Under the pieces are notes generated by a model. The model saw only the letters and a list, made by a program, of their open reading frames with translations, did no database searches and was not told where the DNA came from. A DNA stretch of 64,000 bases from an uncultured Oscillospiraceae bacterium (lineage in GTDB: Bacteria > Bacillota > Clostridia > Oscillospirales > Oscillospiraceae): the NCBI GenBank assembly GCA_934623575.1, contig CAKTVL010000001.1, positions 1 through 64,000 of the forward strand, given 5' to 3'. Both the position numbers and the translations under genes were made by a program. Of this stretch, positions 1 to 8,750 are shown one piece after another (the first letter of the stretch is position 1; every line of letters starts with the position of its first letter).

Positions 1-709
1 CGGAGATGGCCAGATAGTCGGGCATCTCCCAGTTCAGCTGCTCGGCGATCTCCAGCGCCACGGTCTTCTTGCCCTCGGAGAGGTAGGGGTTGATGGCGGC
101 GTTGCGGTTGTACCAGCCGTACTTGTCGATGGCGGCGGCGGACATCTTGAAGGTGTCCTCATAGTTGCCCTTGACGGAGATGACATTGGCGCCGAAGATC
201 ATCAGCTGGGCCACCTTGCCCTTGGGGGCGCGCTCAGGGACGAAGATATAGGTCTTGATGCCGGCGGCAGCGGCGTTTCCGGCCAGAGAGCTGGCGGCGT
301 TGCCGGTGGAGGAGCAGGCGATGGTCCTGGCACCGGCCTCCATGGCCTTGGCCACGGCCATGGCGCTGGCGCGGTCCTTCAGGGAGGCGGTGGGGTTCTG
401 GCCGTCGTCCTTGACCCACAGGCGCTTGATGCCCAGCAGCTCCGCCAGCTTCGGCTCCTCATACAGGGGGCTCCAGCCCACGCGCAGGGGCGTGTCGGGG
501 GTAGTCTCCTCCACGGGCAGCAGCTCGCGGTAGCGCCACATGGAGCGGTTCTCGCGCTTTTGAAGCTTCTCCTTGGTCAGCACGGACTTGATGTAGTCGT
601 AGTCATAGACAATGTCCAGAATGCCGCCGCATTCGCAGTTGGTCAGGTCGGGCACGGCGTCGTAGGTCTTGCCGCAGCGGACGCATTTGCCGTATTTTAC
701 GTTTTTCAT
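1..709 (-). CDS. thrC: Threonine synthase, N-terminal part (cut by window start)
   Basis: Fold-type II PLP enzyme that would convert O-phosphohomoserine to threonine. About 236 residues are visible and the rest lies beyond position 1. An N-terminal zinc-ribbon-like patch (Cys 9, 12, 25, 27) precedes the catalytic domain; the PLP lysine is K111 in SLKDRA, followed by the phosphate-binding loop SSTGNAAS. The ATG at 709 has an AAGGAG site a short distance upstream. It lies downstream of the PLP enzyme gene on the same strand, but a strong intrinsic terminator (735-769) sits between them and no promoter is visible in the remaining leader, so expression may depend on readthrough. Family assignment is firm; exact substrate is inferred. 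Confidence 0.87.
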   Translation of the reverse strand, partial: MKNVKYGKCVRCGKTYDAVPDLTNCECGGILDIVYDYDYIKSVLTKEKLQKRENRSMWRYRELLPVEETTPDTPLRVGWSPLYEEPKLAELLGIKRLWVKDDGQNPTASLKDRASAMAVAKAMEAGARTIACSSTGNAASSLAGNAAAAGIKTYIFVPERAPKGKVAQLMIFGANVISVKGNYEDTFKMSAAAIDKYGWYNRNAAINPYLSEGKKTVALEIAEQLNWEMPDYLAIS

Positions 710-734
710 GGTGGTTCTCCTTACTCAATTCATG

Positions 735-769
735 GTAAAAATCAGGGCGGGGCGAAAGCCCCGCCCTGA
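735..769 (-). terminator. Intrinsic terminator between the PLP enzyme gene and thrC
   Basis: Perfect 12-base-pair GC-rich stem (742-753 with 758-769) with a GAAA loop, followed on the minus strand by five T. It ends the PLP gene transcript or tunes readthrough into thrC. Confidence 0.8.
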
Positions 770-789
770 GGCGTTGTTGCGGTGTTTTC

Positions 790-2271
790 TTACAGAGCCT
801 TCAGCAGGCCGGTGGCCTCGTTGAACTCGTTGATGAGCTCGTCCAGCTCCTTGGCCTGGGCGTGAACGGCATCCCAGGTGTTCTTGGTGTCGTACCACTG
901 GGCGTTCAGGTCCTCGACGCTCATCTGCTGCTGCTCGACCCAGGTGTAGTACTTCAGGTTGTGGACGCGCTTGCGCTCGGCATAGCCCATCTCCATCATG
1001 TTGTCGGTGCGCAGGCCCAGCATGTGCAGGTTGTGATCCAGAGAGGCCTCGTGGGCGTTGTAGGCGCCGTGCATCTCGTTCAGCTCCTCGATGCGGGACT
1101 TGTACATGACGGCGGAGTCGGTCAGCACGGTGGCCACCACGTCGTTCTCGGTCAGCTCATAGTACTTGGCCATCTTGATGCAGCACAGCACGTTGGCGAT
1201 GCCGGAGATGCCCAGCCAGGTCATCTTCTCCACCTGCTCGTCGGACATGCCCAGCTCTTCCTTCATGTACTTCTGGCCCTCGGGGGTGTTGAACAGGCGC
1301 AGCAGGCGCTGGCTGTCCTCATCGTCGATGGCGATGGCCATGTCGGTGTTCTTCACGTTGTGAATCCAGGGGATGTGCTTGTCGCCGATACCCTCGATGC
1401 GGTGGCCGCCGAAGCCGTTGTTCAGGATGGTGGGGCACTGCAGGGCCTCGCCCACGGCCAGCTTCAGGTGGGGATAGCGCTCCTTCAGCAGATCACCGGC
1501 GGACATGGTGCCGGCGGAGCCGGAGGTGAAGCAGGCGCCGGCAAAGTTCTGACCGGGCTTCTTCACGGCCTCGAACAGCTCGGCCAGCGCGTAGCCGGTG
1601 ACGTTGTAGTGCCACAGGGGGTTGCCCATCTCGGCGAACTGGTTGAAGATCATCATGGTGGGATCCTGCTTCAGCTCCCAGGTCTTGTCGAAGATCTCCT
1701 TGACGTTGGACTCGCAGCCGGGGGTGGCGATGATCTGACCGGCGATGGACTTCAGCCAGTCAAAGCGCTCCTTGGACATGTCCTGAGGCAGGATGGCCAC
1801 GGACTCGCAGGCCAGCAGCTTGGAGTTGAAGGCACCGCCGCGGCAGTAGTTGCCGGTGGAGGGCCATACGGCGTGATGATAGGTGGCGTCGAACTGGCCG
1901 GTCACCAGACGGGGTGCCAGGCAGCCGAAGGAGGCGCCTACCTTGTGGCAGCCGGTGGGGAACCACTTGCCGGACATGGCCACGATGCGGCAGGGAACGC
2001 CGGACAGCTTGCTGGGGATCTCCACATAGTTGGGGACAGCCTGGAACAGACCGCCGCTCTCCTTGGCCTCGTTGTGCCAGGAAATACGGAACAGGTTGAC
2101 GGGATCCACATCCCACAGACCGGTGTGGCTCAGCTTCGCCTTGATCTTCTCGGGGATGAGATCGGGGTTCTGCATCTGGGCGATGGTGGGGATGATGACG
2201 TTGTTCTCCTTGGCCTTCTGGATATTGTGCTCCAGGCCCGCTTTGTTGATGGACAGATCGATTTTACCCAT
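790..2271 (-). CDS. PLP-dependent fold-type II lyase-like enzyme in a ygeX position
   Basis: A 493-residue enzyme of the tryptophan-synthase-beta/threonine-synthase fold. Visible landmarks: candidate PLP lysine K110 in CHKVGASFG, phosphate-cup motif STGN at 139-142, and a glycine-rich loop SGSAGT at 251-256. It does not read like the roughly 400-residue diaminopropionate ammonia-lyase YgeX, although it lies beside ygeY/ygeW where YgeX is expected, so an equivalent elimination on a diamino or ureido acid is a guess. The ATG at 2271 overlaps the end of the regulator gene by eight bases and has GAGGAAA upstream, so translation is probably coupled. An N-terminally longer frame exists but lacks a better start. 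Confidence 0.75.
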   Translation of the reverse strand: MGKIDLSINKAGLEHNIQKAKENNVIIPTIAQMQNPDLIPEKIKAKLSHTGLWDVDPVNLFRISWHNEAKESGGLFQAVPNYVEIPSKLSGVPCRIVAMSGKWFPTGCHKVGASFGCLAPRLVTGQFDATYHHAVWPSTGNYCRGGAFNSKLLACESVAILPQDMSKERFDWLKSIAGQIIATPGCESNVKEIFDKTWELKQDPTMMIFNQFAEMGNPLWHYNVTGYALAELFEAVKKPGQNFAGACFTSGSAGTMSAGDLLKERYPHLKLAVGEALQCPTILNNGFGGHRIEGIGDKHIPWIHNVKNTDMAIAIDDEDSQRLLRLFNTPEGQKYMKEELGMSDEQVEKMTWLGISGIANVLCCIKMAKYYELTENDVVATVLTDSAVMYKSRIEELNEMHGAYNAHEASLDHNLHMLGLRTDNMMEMGYAERKRVHNLKYYTWVEQQQMSVEDLNAQWYDTKNTWDAVHAQAKELDELINEFNEATGLLKAL

Positions 2272-2920
2272 GTTTCTTTTCCTCCTGTTGTTTGTTCGCA
2301 TCGATGTAGGAATATAACGTGTATTTGGAAATACCGAAGTATTTTGCCACTTTGTCACCGGACTTGGTCACCAGGAACGCGCCCGCGTCGCTGAGGAAGC
2401 GGATGGCCCGGACCTTGTCGTCCTTGTTCATAAGCGCCGCCGGCTTGCCCACCAGAGCCACGGACTGGCGGATCAGGTCCTCCAGCACGTCGTTGACGTT
2501 GATGATCTTCTCCGGCTCCTCCTGCTCCCGGTCGCGGGTGAGCATGAACTCGCCCAGGTCCTGGTGCATCATCATCATATTGGTGATGTCGTAGTTGATG
2601 GAGAAGATAGCCGTCACCGCGCCGCGGCTGTTGCGGATGTAGAGGGATGAGGATTTGAGGATCTTGCCGTCCGGCGTTCGCGTCAGGTAGCACAGGTGAT
2701 CCTGGGGCTGGCCGTCCTGGTGCTCCAGCTGCTCCATGACCACCTTGGACGCACCGTCGCCCACCTTGCGGCCGGATACATGGCCGTTCTCGATGTGCAC
2801 GATGGTGTGGTCGGGGTGGCTGTTGGACACGTCGTGGATGACCACCTCGCACTTGTCGCCGAACTGCGCCGCCACGCCGGCGGCGATCTGCTTCAGCGTT
2901 TCTAACCGTTTTGTCTCCAT
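2264..2920 (-). CDS. YheO-type PAS/HTH transcriptional regulator
   Basis: 218 residues with the two-part architecture of the YheO family: an N-terminal PAS-like sensor (motifs HDVSNSHPDHTIVHIENGH and SSSLYIRNSRGAVTAIFSINYD) and a C-terminal helix-turn-helix (about 165-210, KVAKYFGISKYTLYSYI). It is the first gene of the minus-strand operon, overlaps the PLP enzyme gene, and faces ygeY across 196 bases that hold back-to-back promoters. That places it as the likely local regulator of both operons, sensing a pathway metabolite. The ligand is unknown. Confidence 0.82.
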   Translation of the reverse strand: METKRLETLKQIAAGVAAQFGDKCEVVIHDVSNSHPDHTIVHIENGHVSGRKVGDGASKVVMEQLEHQDGQPQDHLCYLTRTPDGKILKSSSLYIRNSRGAVTAIFSINYDITNMMMMHQDLGEFMLTRDREQEEPEKIINVNDVLEDLIRQSVALVGKPAALMNKDDKVRAIRFLSDAGAFLVTKSGDKVAKYFGISKYTLYSYIDANKQQEEKKHG

Positions 2921-2951
2921 AACGCCCTCCTTTTCGCTTTACTCCTCTTAC

Positions 2952-2979
2952 ATAATACCACAGCTTCCACAAAAAGCAA
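2952..2979 (-). promoter_or_regulatory. Sigma-A-type promoter for the regulator operon
   Basis: TTGCTT (2979-2974) and TATTAT (2957-2952) with a 16-base spacer on the minus strand, upstream of the regulator ATG at 2920. Confidence 0.55.
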
Positions 2980-3020
2980 CGCTTTTTTCTAAAAAACTTT
3001 TTGATTTCCTAAATTTTTGT

Positions 3021-3048
3021 TTGACATCCGGAAACCATGTGCTATGAT
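3021..3048 (+). promoter_or_regulatory. Sigma-A-type promoter for ygeY
   Basis: Consensus TTGACA (3021-3026), 16-base spacer, TATGAT (3043-3048), about 70 bases before the ygeY start. It is divergent from the regulator promoter, so one operator could control both. Confidence 0.8.
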
Positions 3049-3116
3049 AGGAGATGGAACAAACCCTTTACCCCTTTTTTACACAGAATTTGATAAATTT
3101 TTTGCGGAGGTACATT

Positions 3117-4514
3117 ATGGATTTTGCTGCCATCAGAAACGCCGCCGAGGCGTACAAGCCCGCTATGGTCAAGTTCCTGCGGGACATGATCGCTATCCCT
3201 TCCGAGTCCTGCGAGGAGGAGGGCGTTGTCAAGCGCATCGCCGAGGAGCTGAAGGCGCTGGGCTATGACAAGGTGGAGTTCGACAAGCTGGGCAACGTCA
3301 TCGGCTGGATGGGCGAGGGCGACAAGATCATTGCCATCGACAGCCACATCGATACCGTGGGCATCGGCAACATCGAGAACTGGGAGGCCGACCCCTACAA
3401 GGGCTATGAGACCGACGACATCATCTACGGCCGCGGCGGCTCCGACCAGGAGGGCGGCATGGCCGCCGCCGCTTACGGCGTGAAGATCATGAAGGATCTG
3501 GACCTGCTGCCCAAGGGCTACAAGATGATGGTGGTCGGCTCCGTGCAGGAGGAGGACTGCGACGGTATGTGCTGGCAGTCCATCGTCAACGAGTACTTCA
3601 ACGGTCCCGAGGATGCCCGCAGCAAGATTGAGTTCGTCATCTCCACCGAGCCCACCGACGGCGGCATCTACCGCGGTCACCGCGGCCGTATGGAGATCCG
3701 CGTGGACATGCACGGCGTCAGCTGCCACGGCTCCGCTCCCGAGCGCGGCGACAACGCCATCCACAAGATGGCCGAGGTCATCCTCAACGTCCGCGACCTG
3801 AACGAGAATCCCGCTGACGGCTCCACCGAGATCAACGGTCTGGTAAAGATGCTGGATCCCAAGTTCAACCCCGAGCACTACGAGGATGCCCGCTTCCTGG
3901 GCCGCGGCACCTGCACCACCAGCCAGATCTTCTACACCTCTCCCTCCCGCTGCGCCGTGGCCGACAGCTGCGCCATCTCCATCGACCGCCGCATGACCGC
4001 CGGCGAGACCTATCAGTCCTGCCTGAAGGAGATCGAGGATCTGCCCGCCTGCAAGAAGTACGCCAAGGACGTGAAGGTGTCCATGTACATGTATGACCGT
4101 CCCGCATGGACCGGCCATGTGTACGAGACCGAGTGCTTCTTCCCCACCTGGATCAACAAGGAGTCCGCTCCCCACGTCCAGGCCCTGATCGACGCCCACC
4201 ACAACCTGTGGGGCGACAAGCGCCTGATGCCCACCGAGCTGGCTGCCTCCAAGCGCGAGGGCCGTCCCCTGACCGACAAGTGGACCTTCTCCACCAACGG
4301 CGTGTCCATCCAGGGCCGCTACGGCATCCCCTGCGTGGGCTTCGGCCCCGGTGCCGAGTCCCAGGCCCACGCGCCCAACGAGGTGACCTTCAAGCAGGAT
4401 CTGGTGACCTGCGCCGCGCTGTATGCCGCCGTTCCCGGCCTGTACAAGCCCGAGAACAAGGACGGCTCCGCCACCAGCTTCCGTCAGGAGCTGACCGGCA
4501 ACGACATCAAGTAA
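3117..4514 (+). CDS. ygeY: YgeY-family M20 metallohydrolase
   Basis: 465 residues, M20 di-zinc peptidase/deacylase family. Metal and catalytic residues are visible: H77 and D79 in DSHIDTVG, D110 in GGSDQEGG, and the E145-E146 pair in QEEDCDG. YgeY proteins are linked by gene context to selenium-dependent molybdenum hydroxylases and to gut purine breakdown, where they act on a ureido or amino acid intermediate; the exact substrate here is inferred. The ATG at 3117 has GCGGAGG six bases upstream; a longer in-frame start lacks this. First gene of the plus-strand cluster, followed by ygeW 115 bases later. Confidence 0.9.
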   Translation: MDFAAIRNAAEAYKPAMVKFLRDMIAIPSESCEEEGVVKRIAEELKALGYDKVEFDKLGNVIGWMGEGDKIIAIDSHIDTVGIGNIENWEADPYKGYETDDIIYGRGGSDQEGGMAAAAYGVKIMKDLDLLPKGYKMMVVGSVQEEDCDGMCWQSIVNEYFNGPEDARSKIEFVISTEPTDGGIYRGHRGRMEIRVDMHGVSCHGSAPERGDNAIHKMAEVILNVRDLNENPADGSTEINGLVKMLDPKFNPEHYEDARFLGRGTCTTSQIFYTSPSRCAVADSCAISIDRRMTAGETYQSCLKEIEDLPACKKYAKDVKVSMYMYDRPAWTGHVYETECFFPTWINKESAPHVQALIDAHHNLWGDKRLMPTELAASKREGRPLTDKWTFSTNGVSIQGRYGIPCVGFGPGAESQAHAPNEVTFKQDLVTCAALYAAVPGLYKPENKDGSATSFRQELTGNDIK

Positions 4515-4629
4515 ACGCCGTACTTTCTTCCGCGGGGCGGGCGAGACCGTCCGTCCCGCGGAGCGAATACCGCGGGGAGTCGGGGATGCCGACCCCTGCA
4601 CAGAACTATAATTAAGGAGAAAGATCAAA

Positions 4630-5823
4630 ATGAGCAAGACTGTTGAGCTGGCACGCCATCTGTCCACCCTGAACATCAACAACATGTACAAGACCGATTT
4701 CTATTGGACTTGGGACAAGACCGACGACGAGATCGACGCCATCTTCACCGTGGCCGACGCCCTGCGCGACCTGCGTGAGCGCAACAAGAGCACCCGCGTG
4801 TTCGATTCCGGCCTGGGCATCTCCATCTTCCGCGACAACTCCACCCGTACCCGCTTCTCCTTCGCCTCCGCCTGCAACCTGCTGGGTCTGGAGGTGCAGG
4901 ATCTGGACGAGAAGAAGTCCCAGATCGCCCACGGCGAGACCGTCCGCGAGACGGCCAACATGGTGTCCTTCATGGCCGACGTCATCGGCATCCGCGATGA
5001 TATGTTCATCGGCGAGGGTCACAAGTATCAGAAGACCTTCATGGACGCCGTGAAGGAAGGCTACCGCGACGGTATTCTGGAGCAGCAGCCCACTCTGGTG
5101 AACCTGCAGTGCGACGTGGATCACCCCACCCAGTGCATGGCCGATATGCTGCACGTCATCCACTACTTCGGCGGCGTGGAGAACCTGAAGGGCAAGAAGG
5201 TCGCTATGACCTGGGCCTATTCTCCCTCCTATGGCAAGCCCCTGTCCGTGCCCCAGGGCGTTATCGGCCTGTTCACCCGCTTCGGCATGGACGTGACCCT
5301 GGCCCATCCGGAAGGCTATGACGTGATGCCCGAGGTGGAGGAGGTCGCCCGCAAAAACTGCGAGAAGTACGGCTCCAAGTTCCACAAGACCAACAGCATG
5401 GCCGAGGCCTTCAAGGACGCCGACATCGTGTATCCCAAGTCCTGGGCCTCCTACGCCGCCATGGAAGAGCGCACCAAGCTGTACGCCGCCGGCGACAAGG
5501 AGGGCATCGACGCCCTGGAGAAGCGCCTGCTGGCCCAGAACGCCCAGCACAAGGATTGGGCCTGCACCGAAGAGATGATGAAGCTGACCAAGGACGGCAA
5601 GGCCCTGTACCTGCACTGCCTGCCCGCCGACATCACCGGCCTGAGCTGCGCCGAGGGCGAGGTGGACAACTCCGTGTTCGACCGCTACATCGTGCCTCTG
5701 TACAAGCAGGCCTCCTACAAGCCCTACATCATCGCCGCCATGATCTTCATGGCACAGGTGAAGGATCCCGTCAAGGCCCTGATGGAGCTGGACGAGACCA
5801 AGGACACCCGCAAGAAATTCTAA
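4630..5823 (+). CDS. ygeW: Knotted carbamoyltransferase YgeW
   Basis: 397 residues of the aspartate/ornithine carbamoyltransferase superfamily. The carbamoyl-phosphate loop STRTR is at 71-75, HPTQ at 165-168, and the C-terminal HCLPA motif near 330. In the family the reaction is reversible; beside carbamate kinase it most likely runs in the catabolic direction, phosphorolysing a carbamoylated diamine/ureide to give carbamoyl phosphate. AAGGAGA lies nine bases before the ATG. The gap from ygeY contains a GC-rich hairpin but no clear terminator, so ygeY-ygeW-arcC is probably one operon. Confidence 0.92.
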   Translation: MSKTVELARHLSTLNINNMYKTDFYWTWDKTDDEIDAIFTVADALRDLRERNKSTRVFDSGLGISIFRDNSTRTRFSFASACNLLGLEVQDLDEKKSQIAHGETVRETANMVSFMADVIGIRDDMFIGEGHKYQKTFMDAVKEGYRDGILEQQPTLVNLQCDVDHPTQCMADMLHVIHYFGGVENLKGKKVAMTWAYSPSYGKPLSVPQGVIGLFTRFGMDVTLAHPEGYDVMPEVEEVARKNCEKYGSKFHKTNSMAEAFKDADIVYPKSWASYAAMEERTKLYAAGDKEGIDALEKRLLAQNAQHKDWACTEEMMKLTKDGKALYLHCLPADITGLSCAEGEVDNSVFDRYIVPLYKQASYKPYIIAAMIFMAQVKDPVKALMELDETKDTRKKF

Positions 5824-5835
5824 TTGAGTTGACCC

Positions 5836-5868
5836 GGTAGCGGGAGGGGGCTCCCCCTCCCGCTATTT
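5836..5868 (+). terminator. Hairpin after ygeW
   Basis: GC-rich stem AGCGGGAGGGGG / CCCTCCCGCT followed by a weak, interrupted T tract. It may reduce rather than abolish readthrough into arcC. Confidence 0.45.
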
Positions 5869-5957
5869 CCCTGTTTTCCCGCGCCGCGGCATCGCGGCCC
5901 GCCGGCGGACCGGAGCGTCCGCCCCACTATTTATTCTGTTTTTTGAGGTGCATCGTT

Positions 5958-6893
5958 ATGAGCAAGAGAATCGTTATCGCGCTGGGCGGCAACGCCCTGG
6001 GCAACACCGCTGCCGAGCAGCTGCAGCTGGTCACCGAGACCGCCAAGTCCATCGTGGACCTGATCGCCGCCGGCAACGAGGTGGTGGTGGCCCACGGCAA
6101 CGGCCCCCAGGTGGGCATGATCAACCTGGGCCTCAGCACCGCCGCCGAGGCCAAGGCCATCAAGGCGGACATGCCCTTCCCCGAGTGCGGCGCCATGTCC
6201 GAGGGCTACATCGGCTACCACCTGCAGCAGGCCATCGGCAACGAGCTGGCCAGCCGCGGCATGGACAAGCCCGTGGCCACCATCGTGACCCAGACCGTGG
6301 TGTCCAAGGATGACCCCGCCTTCCAGAACCCCACCAAGCCCGTGGGCGCCTTCTATGACAAGGAGACCGCCGAGCGCATCGCCGCCGAGAAGGGCTACAC
6401 CATGGTGGAGGACGCCGGCCGCGGCTATCGCCAGGTGGTCCCCTCCCCCAAGCCCTTCGACATCGTGGAGAAGGCCTCCATCAAGACGCTGGTGGACGCC
6501 GGCCACGTGGTCATCGCCGTGGGCGGCGGCGGCATTCCCGTCGTCCGTGAGGGCAGCAAGCTCACCGGCACCCCCGCCGTCATCGACAAGGACTTCGGCA
6601 GCGAGCTGCTGGCCGAGCTGCTGGACGCCGACATGCTGATCATCCTCACTGCCGTGGAGAAGGTGGCCATCAACTACAACAAGCCCGACCAGAAGGGTCT
6701 GGACGACCTGACCCCCGCCGAGGCATACAAGTACATGGAGGAGAACCAGTTCGCCAAGGGCTCCATGCTGCCCAAGGTCCAGGCCGCCGTCAAGTTCGCT
6801 GAGTCCAAGGCTGGCCGCACCGCGCTGATCACCCTGCTGGAGAAGGCCAAGGACGGCATCGAGGGCAAGACCGGCACCCGCATCCACCAGTAA
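5958..6893 (+). CDS. arcC: Carbamate kinase
   Basis: 311 residues, amino-acid kinase fold. It opens with the nucleotide-binding ALGGNALG, has HGNGPQVG, and ends with the conserved KVQAAVKF and the C-terminal glycine-rich segment. It converts carbamoyl phosphate and ADP to ATP, ammonia and CO2, giving the energy yield of the YgeW step. ATG 5958 is preceded by GAGGTG at seven bases; an upstream TTG in frame is not used in this reading. Third gene of the cluster. Confidence 0.95.
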   Translation: MSKRIVIALGGNALGNTAAEQLQLVTETAKSIVDLIAAGNEVVVAHGNGPQVGMINLGLSTAAEAKAIKADMPFPECGAMSEGYIGYHLQQAIGNELASRGMDKPVATIVTQTVVSKDDPAFQNPTKPVGAFYDKETAERIAAEKGYTMVEDAGRGYRQVVPSPKPFDIVEKASIKTLVDAGHVVIAVGGGGIPVVREGSKLTGTPAVIDKDFGSELLAELLDADMLIILTAVEKVAINYNKPDQKGLDDLTPAEAYKYMEENQFAKGSMLPKVQAAVKFAESKAGRTALITLLEKAKDGIEGKTGTRIHQ

Positions 6894-7028
6894 CGGAAGC
6901 GCTTCTGCCTGCCATCGAAAATGTGTATTGCAGTGCGTGAAATTTCTATCAAATGACGCATACTGCACAAGATTTACAAAGATTTTTTGTACGTCACAAA
7001 GAAAATTTGCCGGAATTCACATTTTCTG

Positions 7029-7057
7029 TTGAAATTCGCGGCTAAATCCTGTATAAT
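7029..7057 (+). promoter_or_regulatory. Promoter and structured leader of the BMP transporter
   Basis: TTGAAA (7029-7034), 17-base spacer, TATAAT (7052-7057). The inferred leader of about 110 bases carries a GGGCG-GGGA-CGCCC hairpin near 7090-7104. It does not match the purine (guanine/adenine) riboswitch consensus that one would expect ahead of a purine importer. Confidence 0.75.
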
Positions 7058-7173
7058 GCACATGTCCCGATGCTATGTGTGAATACCGGGCGGGGACGCC
7101 CGTTGTTCAGACGCACGTCAAAATTTGCCTTACTTTCAGGCGTGTGTCACATATTTTAAGGAGGAAAACAAGA

Positions 7174-8469
7174 ATGAAAAAGTTCCTTGCAATGCTCCTC
7201 GCGCTGGTCATGGCTCTGAGCCTGGTGGCCTGCGGCGAGAAGAAGGACGACTCTCAGGGTAACGGCGACGGTGATGCCACCGCTGCCAAGGTCAAGGTTG
7301 GCTTCATCACCCTGCATGATGAGAACTCCACCTACGACCTCAACTTCATCAACGCTGCCAAGGAAGCCATCGCCAACCTGGGTCTGACCGATGCTGACTA
7401 CATCCTGAAGACCAACATCCCCGAGGGCCAGGAGTGCTATGAGGCCGCCGTGGACATGGTCGACCAGGGCTGCAACATCATCTTCGCCGACAGCTTCGGC
7501 CACGAGCCCTACATGCTGCAGGCCGCTCAGGAGTTCCCTCAGGTCCAGTTCTGCCACAGCACCGGCACCCTGGCGCACACCGCCAACGTTGCCAACTATC
7601 ACAACGCTTTCGCCTCCATCTATGAGGGCCGCTATCTGGCCGGTATCGCTGCCGGTCTGAAGCTCAACGAGATGATCGAGAACGGCACCGAGATCAACGG
7701 CGTCAAGGTCACCACCGACAACGCCAAGATCGGCTATGTGGGCGCTTTCACCTACGCCGAGGTGGTCTCCGGCTACACCTCCTTCTTCCTGGGCGCCCGC
7801 TCCGTCTGCCCCTCCGTCACCATGGAAGTGACCTTCACCGGCAGCTGGTACGATGAGGCTCTGGAGAAGGAAGGCGCTCAGCTGCTGATCAACAATGGCT
7901 GCAACCTGATCAGCCAGCACGCTGACTCCCTGGGCGCTCCCACTGCCTGCCAGAACGCCGGCGTGCCCAACGTCTCCTACAACGGTTCCACCGAGGCCGC
8001 TGGCCCCGACACCTACATCATCTCCTCCCGCATCAACTGGGCTCCCTACTATGAGTATGCCATCAAGGCTGTCATGAACGGCGAGACCATCGACGCTGAC
8101 TGGACCGGCACCCTGGCTACCGGCTCCGTGGTTCTCACCGATGTCAACGCCAAGGTCGCCGCTGCCGGCACGCAGGAAGCCATCGACGCCGCCAAGGCCA
8201 AGCTGGAGTCCGGCGAGCTGCACGTCTTCGACTGCGCCACCTTCACCACCAAGGCGGACGACACCATGAACACTTTCAAGGTCGACACGCTGAAGGTCGA
8301 TGCTGACGGTCACATCACCTCCTACCTGGCTGATGTGGATACCGACGAGGCTTACACCGGTGATACCGAGGTCATCAAGGACGGTTACTTCGCTGAGTCC
8401 GAGTTCCGTTCCGCTCCTTACTTCGATCTGCAGATCGATGGCATCACCCTGCTGAACACCAAGATGTGA
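7174..8469 (+). CDS. BMP-family ABC transporter substrate-binding lipoprotein
   Basis: 431 residues. An N-terminal lipoprotein signal ends in LVAC (Cys 20), followed by an acidic linker and a type I periplasmic-binding fold of the basic membrane protein/PnrA family (VGFITLHDENSTYDLNF, ADSFGHEPYM, EGRYLAGIAAG). This family binds nucleosides, purines or related compounds at the outer face of the membrane. AGGAGGA lies seven bases before ATG 7174. Followed by its ATPase and two permeases; within a purine-catabolism neighbourhood a purine or ureide ligand is likely but unproven. Confidence 0.9.
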   Translation: MKKFLAMLLALVMALSLVACGEKKDDSQGNGDGDATAAKVKVGFITLHDENSTYDLNFINAAKEAIANLGLTDADYILKTNIPEGQECYEAAVDMVDQGCNIIFADSFGHEPYMLQAAQEFPQVQFCHSTGTLAHTANVANYHNAFASIYEGRYLAGIAAGLKLNEMIENGTEINGVKVTTDNAKIGYVGAFTYAEVVSGYTSFFLGARSVCPSVTMEVTFTGSWYDEALEKEGAQLLINNGCNLISQHADSLGAPTACQNAGVPNVSYNGSTEAAGPDTYIISSRINWAPYYEYAIKAVMNGETIDADWTGTLATGSVVLTDVNAKVAAAGTQEAIDAAKAKLESGELHVFDCATFTTKADDTMNTFKVDTLKVDADGHITSYLADVDTDEAYTGDTEVIKDGYFAESEFRSAPYFDLQIDGITLLNTKM

Positions 8470-8510
8470 CCTGCGTTCTCCCCGAGAACGAACATATCTG
8501 ACCGCAATGA

Positions 8511-8545
8511 GGCGGGCTGCGTAAGCAGCCCGCCTTGTTCTCTTT
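8511..8545 (+). terminator. Terminator after the binding-protein gene
   Basis: Ten-base-pair perfect stem GGCGGGCTGC / GCAGCCCGCC with GTAA loop and a T-rich tail. It separates the highly expressed lipoprotein gene from the ATPase gene. Confidence 0.8.
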
Positions 8546-8648
8546 CTGCGCAGCTCCGCCTTTTGGTGATTCACACAAAAGGAACAAGTCTTTCTTGTGT
8601 AACCTCACATTCTTTGTAAGTACCTAACAATTTTTTTGCTATTTTTGA

Positions 8649-8677
8649 TTTACAACCTTCGACAGATATGGTAGAAT
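8649..8677 (+). promoter_or_regulatory. Promoter for the ABC ATPase-permease genes
   Basis: TTTACA (8649-8654), 17-base spacer, TAGAAT (8672-8677), about 75 bases before the ATPase start. Confidence 0.65.
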
Positions 8678-8750
8678 AAACCGTATGGAATTTATCCCCG
8701 GCGTGCTCGAGGTGTTGCAGCCATCTGCGCCGAAAGAAAGGATGACAGCC

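Noticed and set aside
862..2394. 510-codon open frame opposite the PLP enzyme gene
   Set aside because: Antisense shadow caused by third-position GC bias; low-complexity Gly/Val/Leu/His composition, no ribosome site and no family resemblance. The same reasoning removes the long frames at 3042-4691, 7156-8574, 24982-26889, 29315-31894, 33455-34777, 47820-49652, 56245-58308 and 60287-61876.
7058..7173. Purine riboswitch before the BMP transporter
   Set aside because: The conserved J regions of the guanine/adenine aptamer are absent.
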